From the NCBI GenBank assembly GCA_021732975.1, contig JAKFWC010000010.1, positions 62,001 to 126,000 on the forward strand: a DNA stretch of 64,000 bases, written 5' to 3'. Position numbers and translations under genes: made by a program. This document shows, piece after piece, positions 8,096-16,646 of the stretch; within the stretch, counting starts at the first letter, position 1; each line of letters starts with the position of its first letter. Below the pieces are notes generated by a model. The model did not search any database. It was given only the letters and a program-made list of their open reading frames with translations, and was not told the DNA's origin. Source of the stretch: Planctomycetaceae bacterium (GTDB lineage Bacteria > Planctomycetota > Planctomycetia > Planctomycetales > Planctomycetaceae).

Positions 8096-10006
8096 ATGCA
8101 AATCGCGACGCCAAGTATTGTTGTTCGGCGTTTGATTATCATGACGCGGATTCCCGAGGCGGGGCGAGTCAAGACACGGCTCATTCCGGTGTTGGGGCCC
8201 GACGGTGCGGCCTCGCTCCATGCGGCCTTGTTGCGTAAAACGCTGCACATGGTGAATGTGCATGCCCAGCAGTCGGCCGTTGAAGTCGAAGTTCGTTTTA
8301 CCGGAGGGGCTTCGGCTTCGGTGGAGTCGCTGGACACGGCGGGAACGCTGATCTGGCGCGAACAACAGGGGACGGATCTCGGCGACCGGATGCACATCAC
8401 GATCACCGCCGCATTCAGCGAAGGGGCTACCGCAGTCCTTGTCATCGGTACCGATTGTCCGGACCTCACACCAGATGTATTGCAGCGCGCCTGGCATGCA
8501 CTCGATCGCAGCGATCTCGTTCTCGGCCCCGCCGACGACGGTGGCTACTATCTGATCGGTATGAAACGGCCGGAGGCCAGGCTGTTCGCAGGGATCGACT
8601 GGGGAACGGAACACGTTCTTCGTCAGACGCGGAATCGGTGCCGCGAATTGGGAAAGTCGTGCGATCTTCTGCCGGTCCTGAGCGACGTCGATGAAGCCGA
8701 GAACCTGATCGTCTGCCGTCGCTTCGAGAGCGACTTCGCTGAGTGTTTGCCCCAACAGCAAGCGGGATTACTTTCCATCGTCATTCCAACGCTCAACGAA
8801 ATCGGGCAACTGGAATCAACGCTGACTCCGATCCTGTCGCAGCCGGATTGCGAGATCATTATCGCCGATGGCGGCAGCACCGATGGCACGGTGGATCTCG
8901 CGCGGAAACTCGGTTGCCGGGTGATTGCGGCCAATCGCGGTCGCGGGCGGCAAATGAGCGCCGGTGCGGCCCTGGCACGCGGCGCGGAGCTGCTATTTCT
9001 GCACGCCGACACGCAACTGCCGCCGAACTTTCGGGAAGAGATTCGCACCATCCTCGATGGCGGCGCGATTGCGGGCGCGTTTCGGCTGAGCATCGATCGG
9101 CCGGGCTGGGGGCTGCGATGTGTGGAATGGGGCACGAATTGGCGAGCAAAGCTCCTGGAACTGCCTTATGGAGATCAAGGACTCTTTCTGCGGTCCCGCA
9201 ACTTTTTTCGGCTCGGGGGATACAAGAATTGGCCGCTGATGGAGGACTTCGAGTTGTCTCGTCGACTGCGAAGCCAGGGACGGATTCGCATCGCCTCGAC
9301 AGCCGTCCGGACTTCGGCTCGCCGGTGGACGAAGCTGGGGATTGTGCGCACAACGCTCATCAACCAGTTGTGCATCGCTGGATTTCGACTGGGGGTTTCC
9401 CCCGAGCGATTAGCCGGTTGGTACACCGCTCGTTGTGGTCGGATTTCGGAAGGATCACAGCGCGGGGGAATCTTCTCGCTTCGCTCTCTCCTGATCGCGA
9501 GTGCTTTGCTGCTGGCTTTCGTCCTTGTCTGTCGCCTGGAACTCGAGGCGTTATCCTCCTCCGATGCCATTCGCAACCGCGAAGTTCTGACACAGATGAT
9601 GGAACAAAACCGCCGTGCCTTCCCCGAAGCCAACGAGGTCGATATCGCGAAAGTCGTCGAGTTAATGCGCCAAAAGAACTGCGTGCTGGTCGATGTCAGA
9701 ACCGACGCCGAGCGAAAGGTCTCGATCATTTCCGGCGCAATCTCGGCCGCGGAGTTTGAAGCGACCCTGAAGGATCACACAGGCAAGTCGATTGTCTGCT
9801 ACTGCACCATCGGGTACCGCAGCGCCCAGTATGCCCAAGCCATGAGACGACGCGGCATTTCCATCGCTTCCTTCAATGGCAGCATCATCGCCTGGTGTCA
9901 GGCCGGTCAGAAGCTGACGACGCCGGAGGGGCGCGACACCACGCGGGTTCATGTCTTTGGTCCCAAGTGGGTCCTGCTTCCACCCGAGTATGAAGCCGTG
10001 AGATAA
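8096..10006 (+). CDS. Fusion: TIGR04282-type + TIGR04283-type glycosyltransferases + membrane anchor + rhodanese
   Basis: About 636 residues. Residues 1-205 match the DUF2064/TIGR04282 glycosyltransferase type (TRIPEAGRVKTRLIP, GTDCPDLTPDVL, GPADDGGYYLIGM). From residue 225 there is a GT2 domain of TIGR04283 type (LSIVIPTLNE, EIIIADGGSTDGTVDLA, LFLHADTQLP, LPYGDQGLFLRS, LMEDFELSRRLR). Both types occur in arsenosugar biosynthesis loci, but the radical SAM partner ArsS is not visible here. A hydrophobic helix (LLIASALLLAFVLVC, about 460-482) leads into a rhodanese domain with catalytic Cys in VCYCTIGYRSAQ (about residue 569). The ATG at 8096 fits the family N-terminus; a TTG at 8060 is also in frame. 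The arsenosugar link is inference. Confidence 0.85.
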   Translation: MQIATPSIVVRRLIIMTRIPEAGRVKTRLIPVLGPDGAASLHAALLRKTLHMVNVHAQQSAVEVEVRFTGGASASVESLDTAGTLIWREQQGTDLGDRMHITITAAFSEGATAVLVIGTDCPDLTPDVLQRAWHALDRSDLVLGPADDGGYYLIGMKRPEARLFAGIDWGTEHVLRQTRNRCRELGKSCDLLPVLSDVDEAENLIVCRRFESDFAECLPQQQAGLLSIVIPTLNEIGQLESTLTPILSQPDCEIIIADGGSTDGTVDLARKLGCRVIAANRGRGRQMSAGAALARGAELLFLHADTQLPPNFREEIRTILDGGAIAGAFRLSIDRPGWGLRCVEWGTNWRAKLLELPYGDQGLFLRSRNFFRLGGYKNWPLMEDFELSRRLRSQGRIRIASTAVRTSARRWTKLGIVRTTLINQLCIAGFRLGVSPERLAGWYTARCGRISEGSQRGGIFSLRSLLIASALLLAFVLVCRLELEALSSSDAIRNREVLTQMMEQNRRAFPEANEVDIAKVVELMRQKNCVLVDVRTDAERKVSIISGAISAAEFEATLKDHTGKSIVCYCTIGYRSAQYAQAMRRRGISIASFNGSIIAWCQAGQKLTTPEGRDTTRVHVFGPKWVLLPPEYEAVR

Positions 10007-10008
10007 CC

Positions 10009-10875
10009 TTGCCGAACGAAGCCTTGATCCGACTGGAGGTGTTCTCCAGCGTGCTGGTTCTCATGGTCGTCTGGGAATCGTTCGCGCCGCGTCGCGAACG
10101 CGTGGCCAGTCGCTGGCGGCGATCGCTCAATAACCTATTGCTGGTGGTGGTGGCCTCGCTGATCGTCCGGGTCATCCCTGCTCTGTCAGCCGTGGCGGCC
10201 GCGGACTGGGCGGCCCGATCCCATTTTGGCCTGTTGAATCAGGTTCCTGCTCCCGGTTGGCTCAAGGGGCTCATGGCGCTGACCGCGCTGGATCTTTTGA
10301 TTTACGGTCAGCATGTGGCCGCACATCGCCTGCCGATGCTGTGGCGCTTCCACCGGGTGCATCACGCCGATCTCGATCTGGATGCCACGTCCGGCGTGCG
10401 TTTTCATCCCGTGGAAATTCTGCTGTCGATGGGAGTGAAGGTCATCGCGGTCAGCTTGCTCGGCGCAGCCTACGAGGCAGTGCTGATCTTCGAGATCACA
10501 TTAAATGCCACGTCGGTTTTCAATCACGGCAATGTCCGCCTGCCTGCCTGGTGCGATCGCGCACTGCGCTGGATCATCGTGACGCCCGACATGCACCGCG
10601 TGCATCACTCGATTCGCCCGGAAGAAACGCACAGCAATTTTGGATTCAATCTCCCCTGGTGGGACAAGTTGTTTGGGACCTATCGTGCCCAACCCCGTGA
10701 TCCCTATGAGCATTTGACACTGGGACTCCCGGACTGGCGGACTGAAATGGAAACCGTCCCGTTGATGGCCATGCTCGTGATGCCCTTTCGATCCAACAAC
10801 GAACATCTCTCAGCAGACGAATCGCTCTCGTCCCACGAAGTGGGCGATGCGGGTTCCGGCCACCCTCTTTCGTGA
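10009..10875 (+). CDS. Sterol desaturase / fatty acid hydroxylase family membrane protein
   Basis: 288 residues from a TTG at 10009, two bases after the preceding stop. Hydrophobic helices are interleaved with the eight-histidine di-iron motif set of the family: GQHVAAHRLPMLWRFHRVHH, then FNHGNVRLP and DMHRVHHS. The C-terminal LPWWDKLFGTYRAQPRDPYEH is also typical. It would be an integral membrane di-iron oxygenase acting on a lipid; the substrate is unknown. A decayed copy of its C-terminal part lies at 36023-36130. Confidence 0.88.
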   Translation: MPNEALIRLEVFSSVLVLMVVWESFAPRRERVASRWRRSLNNLLLVVVASLIVRVIPALSAVAAADWAARSHFGLLNQVPAPGWLKGLMALTALDLLIYGQHVAAHRLPMLWRFHRVHHADLDLDATSGVRFHPVEILLSMGVKVIAVSLLGAAYEAVLIFEITLNATSVFNHGNVRLPAWCDRALRWIIVTPDMHRVHHSIRPEETHSNFGFNLPWWDKLFGTYRAQPRDPYEHLTLGLPDWRTEMETVPLMAMLVMPFRSNNEHLSADESLSSHEVGDAGSGHPLS

Positions 10876-11103
10876 AGCGACTTGTCGTGGCGCGCTGCGC
10901 TCATCACCGCGATGTGCGTAACCCGTGTCGACTGCGAGAATGGACTGGAATGCACCACCGGCCGATAACCGACTTGCTTGATGGCGGCGGAGAGGTCGGC
11001 AGGAATCTGACGTTGGTCGTCGATTTCAATGAAGGACGACAGTGTATGCGTCAAAGCGGGGATGGGAGCGTGTGCAAGATGCTTTCCCTCATACCGGAAA
11101 GTG

Positions 11104-11439
11104 CTAGGATTGCCGCTTCACCTTGGCCTTGTATCCGGCTTTTTCAACGACTTTCACCAGCGCTTCGGCAGTGATGTTGGTCCCCGGCTTGGCACAAACT
11201 GAAGCCTCGGCCTTCACGTAGTTCACCTTCGCTTCCCCCGTGCCCGGCGCGTTGGCGAGGGCCTTTTTCACGTTAATCGCGCATTCCTTGCAGGTCATGC
11301 CTTCGATGGCCAGCCGGTAACACCGGCTGGTTTTGGGGGCATCTTGGGCATACAGCGCGCTGGTTGGAAATGGCATACAGCATCCACACCACCCCAGGAC
11401 CAGACTCCAGATCATCGCGTTTTTGAATGGCGTTCTCAT
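11104..11439 (-). CDS. Exported heavy-metal-associated (HMA) domain protein, MerP-like
   Basis: 111 residues. The N-terminal hydrophobic segment (AMIWSLVLGWCGCCMPF, then SALYAQ) looks like a signal peptide. The mature part is a single HMA domain, with the metal-binding loop GMTCKECAINVKKAL and a C-terminal GYKAKVKRQS. HMA proteins of this size bind Hg(II), Cu(I) or Zn(II) through the CxxC pair. The start is the ATG at 11439 with AGGAAG upstream on the minus strand. It lies 132 bp downstream of the MerT-type fusion and probably belongs to the same MerR-controlled unit, acting as a periplasmic metal carrier. Confidence 0.85.
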   Translation of the reverse strand: MRTPFKNAMIWSLVLGWCGCCMPFPTSALYAQDAPKTSRCYRLAIEGMTCKECAINVKKALANAPGTGEAKVNYVKAEASVCAKPGTNITAEALVKVVEKAGYKAKVKRQS

Positions 11440-11571
11440 TGACGAACTTCCTTTCTCGTTTCCATGAATTCCCCGATGACTGACGATTCTGGCTACGCTC
11501 CGTCGGGGAGAGAACACGGGGCGATAGTTCAACGGCGTTCCCGCGTGGCAGAGCCCTGCGCGGGAACTCAC

Positions 11572-12798
11572 TCAGGGTTTTGATTCCTCGACAGTTCCCG
11601 AATAGCCGGCGTCCGTCACGGCATGGAGAACTTCGTCTTTCGGAAACGCGCAGCAGGCTTCGGTCGACACCACGGCCTGCTTGTTCTTGTAGTCCACTTT
11701 CGCGCCCAGCACGCCCGGTACGCCCTTGATCGCTTTTTGCAGAGCCACCGAGCAGGCTTCGCAGGTCATGCCTTCGATGGCGATGGTCGTCCTGCTGACG
11801 AGCGGACTGGTTGCCGTGGTTTCGTTTTCTCCGACTTGGCTTGCCCCAAAGAAGCCCACGTATTTCGGGAAGAGCAGGAAGGCGACCGCCAGCACCGTCA
11901 CGACCCACAGAATCGCCTTGTTGAACGTCATCAGGCTGAACCAACCCTTGGTGGCCGGCGCACAGCAGGCTTCGCTTGAGGTTGCTTCCGGGGCGCAGCA
12001 ACCATGCCCGCCCTCGGCAACAGCTTTCTTTGGACGATAGGTGAAGTAAAACGCCGCCACGAGGAAGCCGAACGTCACCACCATGAACAGCGGGCGATAG
12101 GCTTCCAGCGTTGCGGCAATGCCCGCCCCTGAGACACCCACGGCCAACAGGACCAGTGGCAGCCAGCAACAGGCGGACGCCATGCTTGCCGATATGATGG
12201 TCCCGACTTTGGCGATCAACTCGCCGCGGCTCGTCAAAGGCGTAGAAGATGCAGACTTTGCGTGAATGGTTGTGTTGATCATGTTCAGTTCCTGTTGAGC
12301 AGTGGTGATCCCTTTGGCGACGCTTCCCAGGCAGCAGGAGCCTGAAGGATTCTCCGTCTCGCAGCGGCAACCGGGGTCTTTCATCTTGGCGCGAATGTCT
12401 TCCCGGGCGTCCGAACGGCTCTTCGTGCGGAGTTCCTCCTTGATGCTCTCTACCGAGTGACCAAAGCAGTAGCACAGCGGCCGGTCGCCAGCCATTTCCT
12501 TGACTCCGACCTCCACCTTGAGTTGCGACTTTGTAAACGTCTGATCGCCATCCTCAGCGAAGTACACCACGTCGCAGTTCGACGAGTCACAGAACCGCCA
12601 GCCTGTGTCCTTCTGGAGTGACTTACAATCACCATCAGGCTCGTCATCCGACGTGCGGCACGAATGGTCGCCGCCACTAATCTCGCTGGCGTGCTCGTCT
12701 TTCAACAATGCCCGCAACGTGACCGGGGAGACCCGCTTTCCCTTCGTGCCGCAGGAGGGACAGATCAGTCGCTTTTGTGTGGTCGAGAGAATGGTCAT
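11572..12798 (-). CDS. CopZ-NTD / MerT / HMA fusion, mercuric-type transport protein
   Basis: 408 residues in three parts. Residues 5-140 resemble the N-terminal zinc and [2Fe-2S] domain of CopZ-type proteins (RLICPSCGTKGKRV, WRFCDSSNCDVVYF, PLCYCFGHS, GCRCETENPSGSCC). Residues 173-320 are MerT-like: vicinal cysteines in the first helix (MASACCWLPLVLLAVG), then EAYRPLFMVVTFGFL, a second cysteine pair (GCCAPEA) and a third helix. Residues 335-405 form an HMA domain (IEGMTCEACSVAL), as in MerTP fusions. An internal ATG at 12282 with AGGAA upstream could make the transporter alone. It diverges from the MerR gene across a MerR-type operator. Hg(II) uptake is the family role; another soft metal cannot be excluded. 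Confidence 0.82.
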   Translation of the reverse strand: MTILSTTQKRLICPSCGTKGKRVSPVTLRALLKDEHASEISGGDHSCRTSDDEPDGDCKSLQKDTGWRFCDSSNCDVVYFAEDGDQTFTKSQLKVEVGVKEMAGDRPLCYCFGHSVESIKEELRTKSRSDAREDIRAKMKDPGCRCETENPSGSCCLGSVAKGITTAQQELNMINTTIHAKSASSTPLTSRGELIAKVGTIISASMASACCWLPLVLLAVGVSGAGIAATLEAYRPLFMVVTFGFLVAAFYFTYRPKKAVAEGGHGCCAPEATSSEACCAPATKGWFSLMTFNKAILWVVTVLAVAFLLFPKYVGFFGASQVGENETTATSPLVSRTTIAIEGMTCEACSVALQKAIKGVPGVLGAKVDYKNKQAVVSTEACCAFPKDEVLHAVTDAGYSGTVEESKP

Positions 12799-12842
12799 GG
12801 AGTCGGCTCCACAGTCTGGATGAACTTGCTGCTAAGGTTAGT

Positions 12843-12881
12843 TGACTCTATTATCGACATTGCACCTAAGTACAAGGTCAA
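12843..12881 (-). promoter_or_regulatory. MerR-type promoter/operator for the MerT fusion
   Basis: On the minus strand a -35 TTGACC (12876-12881) and a -10 GATAAT (12850-12855) are separated by 20 bp, the long spacer typical of MerR-activated promoters. The spacer holds the dyad TTGTAC-TTAG-GTGCAA (12860-12875, one mismatch). It lies 52 bp before the start codon of the fusion gene. Confidence 0.7.
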
Positions 12882-12956
12882 GGGGTTCTGCCGAGATTTT
12901 GTGTTCGCTTCGCAGGAGGCCGTAACCGACCACAGGGGTTGACATTGGAGTCTTCC

Positions 12957-13367
12957 ATGAGCAGGCAATTTACCATTAGCGAGTTGGCAAAGGCTGCCAT
13001 CACCCCCACGACCACGCTACGGTATTACGAGCGGATCGGCCTGTTGCATCCCGAAGACCGCAGCCAGGGCAACTACCGGCTGTATGGCGACGAATCGTTG
13101 CGGAAGGTGAAGTTCATCCGGGCGGCACAGGCGATCGGGTTCACGCTCGATGACGTGAAATCGCTGCTGGCCGCTCCCGCCAGCAATGCAGCGTCCTGCC
13201 GAGAGGTCCAAGCACTGATCGACACCCGCTTGGAAGAAGTCACGCAGCGATTGAAAGACTTACGGCATGTCCAGCAGGTGCTGAAGTCGGCGCTGGCGAA
13301 GTGTCGCGAAAAGGAACACTCCGATTGTTGTCACGTCATCAGCACGCTCCGCGAGCGTTCTGATTGA
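12957..13367 (+). CDS. merR: MerR-family metalloregulator, mercury type
   Basis: 136 residues. The N-terminal winged helix reads FTISELAKAA, TTLRYYERIGLLHP and NYRLYGDESL, the MerR DNA-binding signature. A long dimerisation helix follows. Three cysteines match the spacing of the Hg(II) site of Tn501 MerR: one in AASCREVQ, one 35 residues later (LAKCREK) and one nine residues further (SDCC). ZntR and CueR differ at the first position, so mercury is the best-supported effector. The ATG at 12957 has TTGGAG eight bases upstream. It is transcribed away from the transport gene and is predicted to twist the operator at 12843-12881. Confidence 0.88.
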   Translation: MSRQFTISELAKAAITPTTTLRYYERIGLLHPEDRSQGNYRLYGDESLRKVKFIRAAQAIGFTLDDVKSLLAAPASNAASCREVQALIDTRLEEVTQRLKDLRHVQQVLKSALAKCREKEHSDCCHVISTLRERSD

Positions 13368-13741
13368 CCCGAGAAACACCTTTCGGGCGCATTGTGAACC
13401 AATTCACAGAAGCAATCGCACCTCCTGGATATCGTGAATTGGGGGTTGCCATGCGTCACGCGATGAATGAGGACGAACTGCTAGACACACTGCAACTGGA
13501 CTTACCCCTCCAGTATTCTGGCGAAATTCGGCCTGGAGCTGAGCCAACTTGGCTGGGTGTCCCCCTGGTCATTGGGGCTCGACAAGGGGCCGATCATCTT
13601 GATGATCGAAAACTATCGTTCTGGATTTTTGTGGCGATTGATGAAACAGTGCCCTTACTTGGTCGCGGGCCTGCGCCGGGCCAGGTTTGGCAACGGCTGG
13701 TTAGAAGGGGCGTAGCTTGCGGCTTCCCGTGCCGTGCTTGA
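13364..13741 (+). CDS. Unrecognised short ORF, possibly a gene remnant
   Basis: 125 codons starting at a TTG that overlaps the merR stop codon by four bases. The sequence (for example ELLDTLQLDLPLQYSGEIRP and VPLVIGARQGADHLDD) resembles no family that I can name with confidence; a loose likeness to the C-terminal half of nitroreductase-like proteins was considered. Its 3' end runs into a frameshifted DUF2063 remnant, which suggests that the area is decaying. It may be a real translationally coupled gene or a fragment. Confidence 0.35.
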   Translation: MTRETPFGRIVNQFTEAIAPPGYRELGVAMRHAMNEDELLDTLQLDLPLQYSGEIRPGAEPTWLGVPLVIGARQGADHLDDRKLSFWIFVAIDETVPLLGRGPAPGQVWQRLVRRGVACGFPCRA

Positions 13742-14076
13742 AACTCTCGAAGCTGCGGTTTGCCGTCCATGAGTATGCGACGGCCGTACGCCGCAAAGAA
13801 CATCCCGATTTGCCGGCACCGTCGGCGACGTGACTGATCGTCACCCGTCGCGACTACGTCGTCCGACGAATCGCCGTCGAGGAAACAGAATTCGTCGCGC
13901 TGGCAGTGCTCGTCGGCGGTGGCACCATCGCCGAGGCTTTGGAAGCCGCGCAGAATCGGTGGTTCGGGGATTTCGATCAGCTCACCAACGAAGTGCAGCG
14001 CTGGTTTCGCGACTGGTCGGCAGCGGGCTACTTTTTCGGGATTGTCGATGCGGAAGGCGCTCATCGCACGACCTGA
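13711..14076 (+). pseudogene. Remnant of a DUF2063 (BufC/HvfC-like) gene, C-terminal part
   Basis: Read in one frame from 13741 this gives FAVHEYATAVRRKEHPDLPA, PSAT-stop, LIVTRRDYVVRR and, later, WFRDWSAAGYFFGIVD. It lines up along its length with the C-terminal third of the intact DUF2063 protein at 47174-48046 ([40 protein letters not shown]). A TGA at 13831-13833 stands where the intact gene has TGG. The preceding piece (LAASRAVL, 13719-13742) is in another frame, so there is at least one frameshift and one nonsense change. No DUF692 or peptide gene is next to it. Confidence 0.8.
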
Positions 14077-14106
14077 GAGTGCTCCTGAATCGAGTGTCGC
14101 GTCCGC

Positions 14107-15798
14107 TCACTGAGGCTGAACGTCGCCGATGGCGCGGGTGAGTTGCAGTTGGGCCTGATTGAAATCAATGACGGAGGCGAGGTACAAGTTGCGGGCGGAC
14201 GCGAGACTGGCGATGGCTTGCTGAGCCTCGATGGGGCGGATCACGCCGTCGCGAATGCCCTTCAGATTAAGGGGTAGTGCATCGGCCGCCGCATTCACCT
14301 GTTGCTGCGCATACTCCATCTGCTCTTTTCGGTACCGAGCACGCGCATAGGCTTGCGAAACGTCGGCAATGATCTGATCGCGAATCCACTCGAACTGGAA
14401 ATGTGCCTGTCGGTGTTGGCTCTCTCGTTCATTTCGCAATGCTCGATTCCCTAGGCCGAGATTCTGAACCTGCCAGACAGCCAGGGCATCGAAGTCGCCA
14501 CGCACGCCAAAATCCTGTATGTCGCTATTGCTGCCGCCCCCAAACCCGGCACCGGCATAGCCGACAAACAAATGCGGCAGCCAAGGACGCCATTCCTCCT
14601 GGCGAATGCGCGTCAATGCCTCTTGAACGCGGGTCTGATGCTGGGCCATTTCCGGTCGATACGTCAGTCCTTGTCCGACCAGCGACTCGATGGGTGTCTC
14701 GACCGAGATCAATTCCATCGGTAGGGGTTGCGGTTCGGGAGAAACCAAGCGGGTCGATGGATCCAGGCGGAGCAGACGCGCCAATTCGGCGGAACTGACA
14801 TCGACTCGTTCCAAAGCGACGGCGCGCTGGTGACGGCGGTGCTGCAACTCGGCGCGGGCGCGCTGCGTGTCCGCCACCAACCCTTTTCCGGCCGTTTCAA
14901 AGCTCTCGGTCAACTGGACCAGTTCCTCGGCGTTGTGAATGGCCTCGTCGGCAATTCCGACCTGGAATTGGGCACGCACCAGCTCCTGGTAAGCCATGCC
15001 AACTTGCAGAAGATTGTCATTCACGGCGACGCGTTGGGCGTGCTGATGGACACCGACATTCTGTCGTGCCGCAAGGGGAGCAAAGAACACGTCGGCCGTG
15101 GAGAGATCGACGAAGAGGCGCGCGGGTCCAGAGGCACCACCACTCAGTGGCGCGCCGCCGATGGCCGGACCGCCGCCGAAATACAGTGACTGGCGGCTCA
15201 CGTTTCGCACTTCGCCGCTGGTGTCCTGGATCGGCCCATCATGGCGATTGTAGCCGACGCCCAGATTGACGTTCGGAATCCACAGCACTTCGGCCCGGTC
15301 CAGTCGGGCGCACGCCTCGCGAATCCGCTCCGTCGCCAACTGAATTTGCAGGTGATTCGCTCCTGCCAGTCGCATGGCGGTCGTCAGATCAATCGGGTAG
15401 GACGACATAGAGTCGGTCTGGCCTGCGCTCGCCATCGCAATTGGCTCGCCACTGGAGACGGAGGAAGGTCCGTCTGAAACCGTGCCAACGGCCACCTTCC
15501 CCGTCGCTGATTCTGGCTCCGTGGTCTCCACCAAGAGCGATGGTTGGAATGACACAACTTGAACTTCGGAGCCGGTCTCACTCGCGCGCGGTTTCTGCGG
15601 TTCGTTGCCTGTCGTTACGCTCCGCGGCACAGAATCAGAGACGCTGGCAGCCCCAGTCATTGCCGGTGTCTGATACCTGGCCGACTGGCAACCGATGATG
15701 AACGTGCCAACCAGAGCGGTCGTGAGGAGCAGGCTGGAGGCGGGCGCGGATGGTCGTGGCCCGCAGGTTCGAACTGGCTGACAATTCCGGCACTTCAT
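14107..15798 (-). CDS. TolC-family outer membrane efflux lipoprotein
   Basis: 563 residues from the ATG at 15798 (AGGA upstream). The N-terminus has a lipoprotein signal (LLLTTALVGTFIIGC), and residues 25-110 are low-complexity Ser/Thr/Glu-rich. The rest is the paired helical-hairpin repeat of outer membrane efflux proteins: LRLAGANHLQIQLATERI and RADTQRAR-type coiled coils, a second repeat around LTRIRQEEWRPWLPHLFVGY, and a closing IDFNQAQLQLTRAIGDVQP. It is divergent from the sigma/anti-sigma/RND/adaptor operon at 16065-22087 and is the likely outer membrane channel for that pump. Confidence 0.88.
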   Translation of the reverse strand: MKCRNCQPVRTCGPRPSAPASSLLLTTALVGTFIIGCQSARYQTPAMTGAASVSDSVPRSVTTGNEPQKPRASETGSEVQVVSFQPSLLVETTEPESATGKVAVGTVSDGPSSVSSGEPIAMASAGQTDSMSSYPIDLTTAMRLAGANHLQIQLATERIREACARLDRAEVLWIPNVNLGVGYNRHDGPIQDTSGEVRNVSRQSLYFGGGPAIGGAPLSGGASGPARLFVDLSTADVFFAPLAARQNVGVHQHAQRVAVNDNLLQVGMAYQELVRAQFQVGIADEAIHNAEELVQLTESFETAGKGLVADTQRARAELQHRRHQRAVALERVDVSSAELARLLRLDPSTRLVSPEPQPLPMELISVETPIESLVGQGLTYRPEMAQHQTRVQEALTRIRQEEWRPWLPHLFVGYAGAGFGGGSNSDIQDFGVRGDFDALAVWQVQNLGLGNRALRNERESQHRQAHFQFEWIRDQIIADVSQAYARARYRKEQMEYAQQQVNAAADALPLNLKGIRDGVIRPIEAQQAIASLASARNLYLASVIDFNQAQLQLTRAIGDVQPQ

Positions 15799-16064
15799 TT
15801 CGCGAATCCTTTCGCTGCGAATGGCTCGGCATCGCGGTGGACTCCGGACAGTACAATCACCGGAAAACGGACCGATTCCTCGCGACTGTGACTTCTTTCG
15901 GTAAAGTGGCCGCGTCCACTCCACAACGGAAAGAAAAAAGAAAAATGTAATAATCCCCGCTACTTTGGACATACATAGAGGTCCGGCAATTGCCTTCTGG
16001 TCGCTCGCAACGAGGGCAGTTTCAGGCAACGTGGCGTCACGGGAATCGCAATGGGTAGGCTTCG

Positions 16065-16646
16065 TTGACTCAAGCGGACCGCACCAAAACCGAACGATTT
16101 GTCGCGCATCTAGAACCGCTCCAGCGGCAATTGTGCGTCTATTGTTCGCGCGCTTTGAATCGACGGGATGAGTCGGAAGATGTCCTTCAGTCGGCGGTGG
16201 CCAATGCGTTCCGCGACTTCGACAAGTACGCCGAAGGCACCAATTTCAAGGCATGGATGTACCGGTATGTCACGCTGGAGATCCTGAATCGTAACCGGGC
16301 ATCCAGTCGCCTGACGACTTCGATGGGTCGTTACGAACCGGTCCATGAGCCGGTGTTACCCCTCGACTCCATTCGCTTGGAAACCCTGTTGGATGCACCG
16401 GAGGCGGTTCTCGACCACTGTGACGACGTTGTCGCGGACTGTGTCAGAAAGCTGACGGAGCAGGAACGAAAGATCCTGCTGCTGAGAGCGGTCGGAGAGT
16501 TCAAGTATCGCGAGATCGCTGAGATTCTCGACATTCCGATCGGCACCGTGATGGGTTTGCTGTCCCGGGCGCGGAATCAACTGCGGACCGGACTGCTGGA
16601 CTACGGACGCGACAACGGCTTGCTCACTGAAGGCGACGCCACATGA
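16065..16646 (+). CDS. ECF-type RNA polymerase sigma factor
   Basis: 193 residues from a TTG at 16065 with GGTAGG upstream. Region 2 is DESEDVLQSAVANAFRDFDK and NFKAWMYRYVTLEILNRNR; region 4 is VRKLTEQERKILLLRAVGEF, YREIAEILDIPIGTVMGLLS and RARNQLR, the standard sigma-70 helix-turn-helix. It overlaps the following anti-sigma gene by four bases. Its place at the head of an RND efflux operon suggests that it controls that operon and possibly the divergent TolC gene. The inducing signal is unknown. Confidence 0.92.
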   Translation: MTQADRTKTERFVAHLEPLQRQLCVYCSRALNRRDESEDVLQSAVANAFRDFDKYAEGTNFKAWMYRYVTLEILNRNRASSRLTTSMGRYEPVHEPVLPLDSIRLETLLDAPEAVLDHCDDVVADCVRKLTEQERKILLLRAVGEFKYREIAEILDIPIGTVMGLLSRARNQLRTGLLDYGRDNGLLTEGDAT

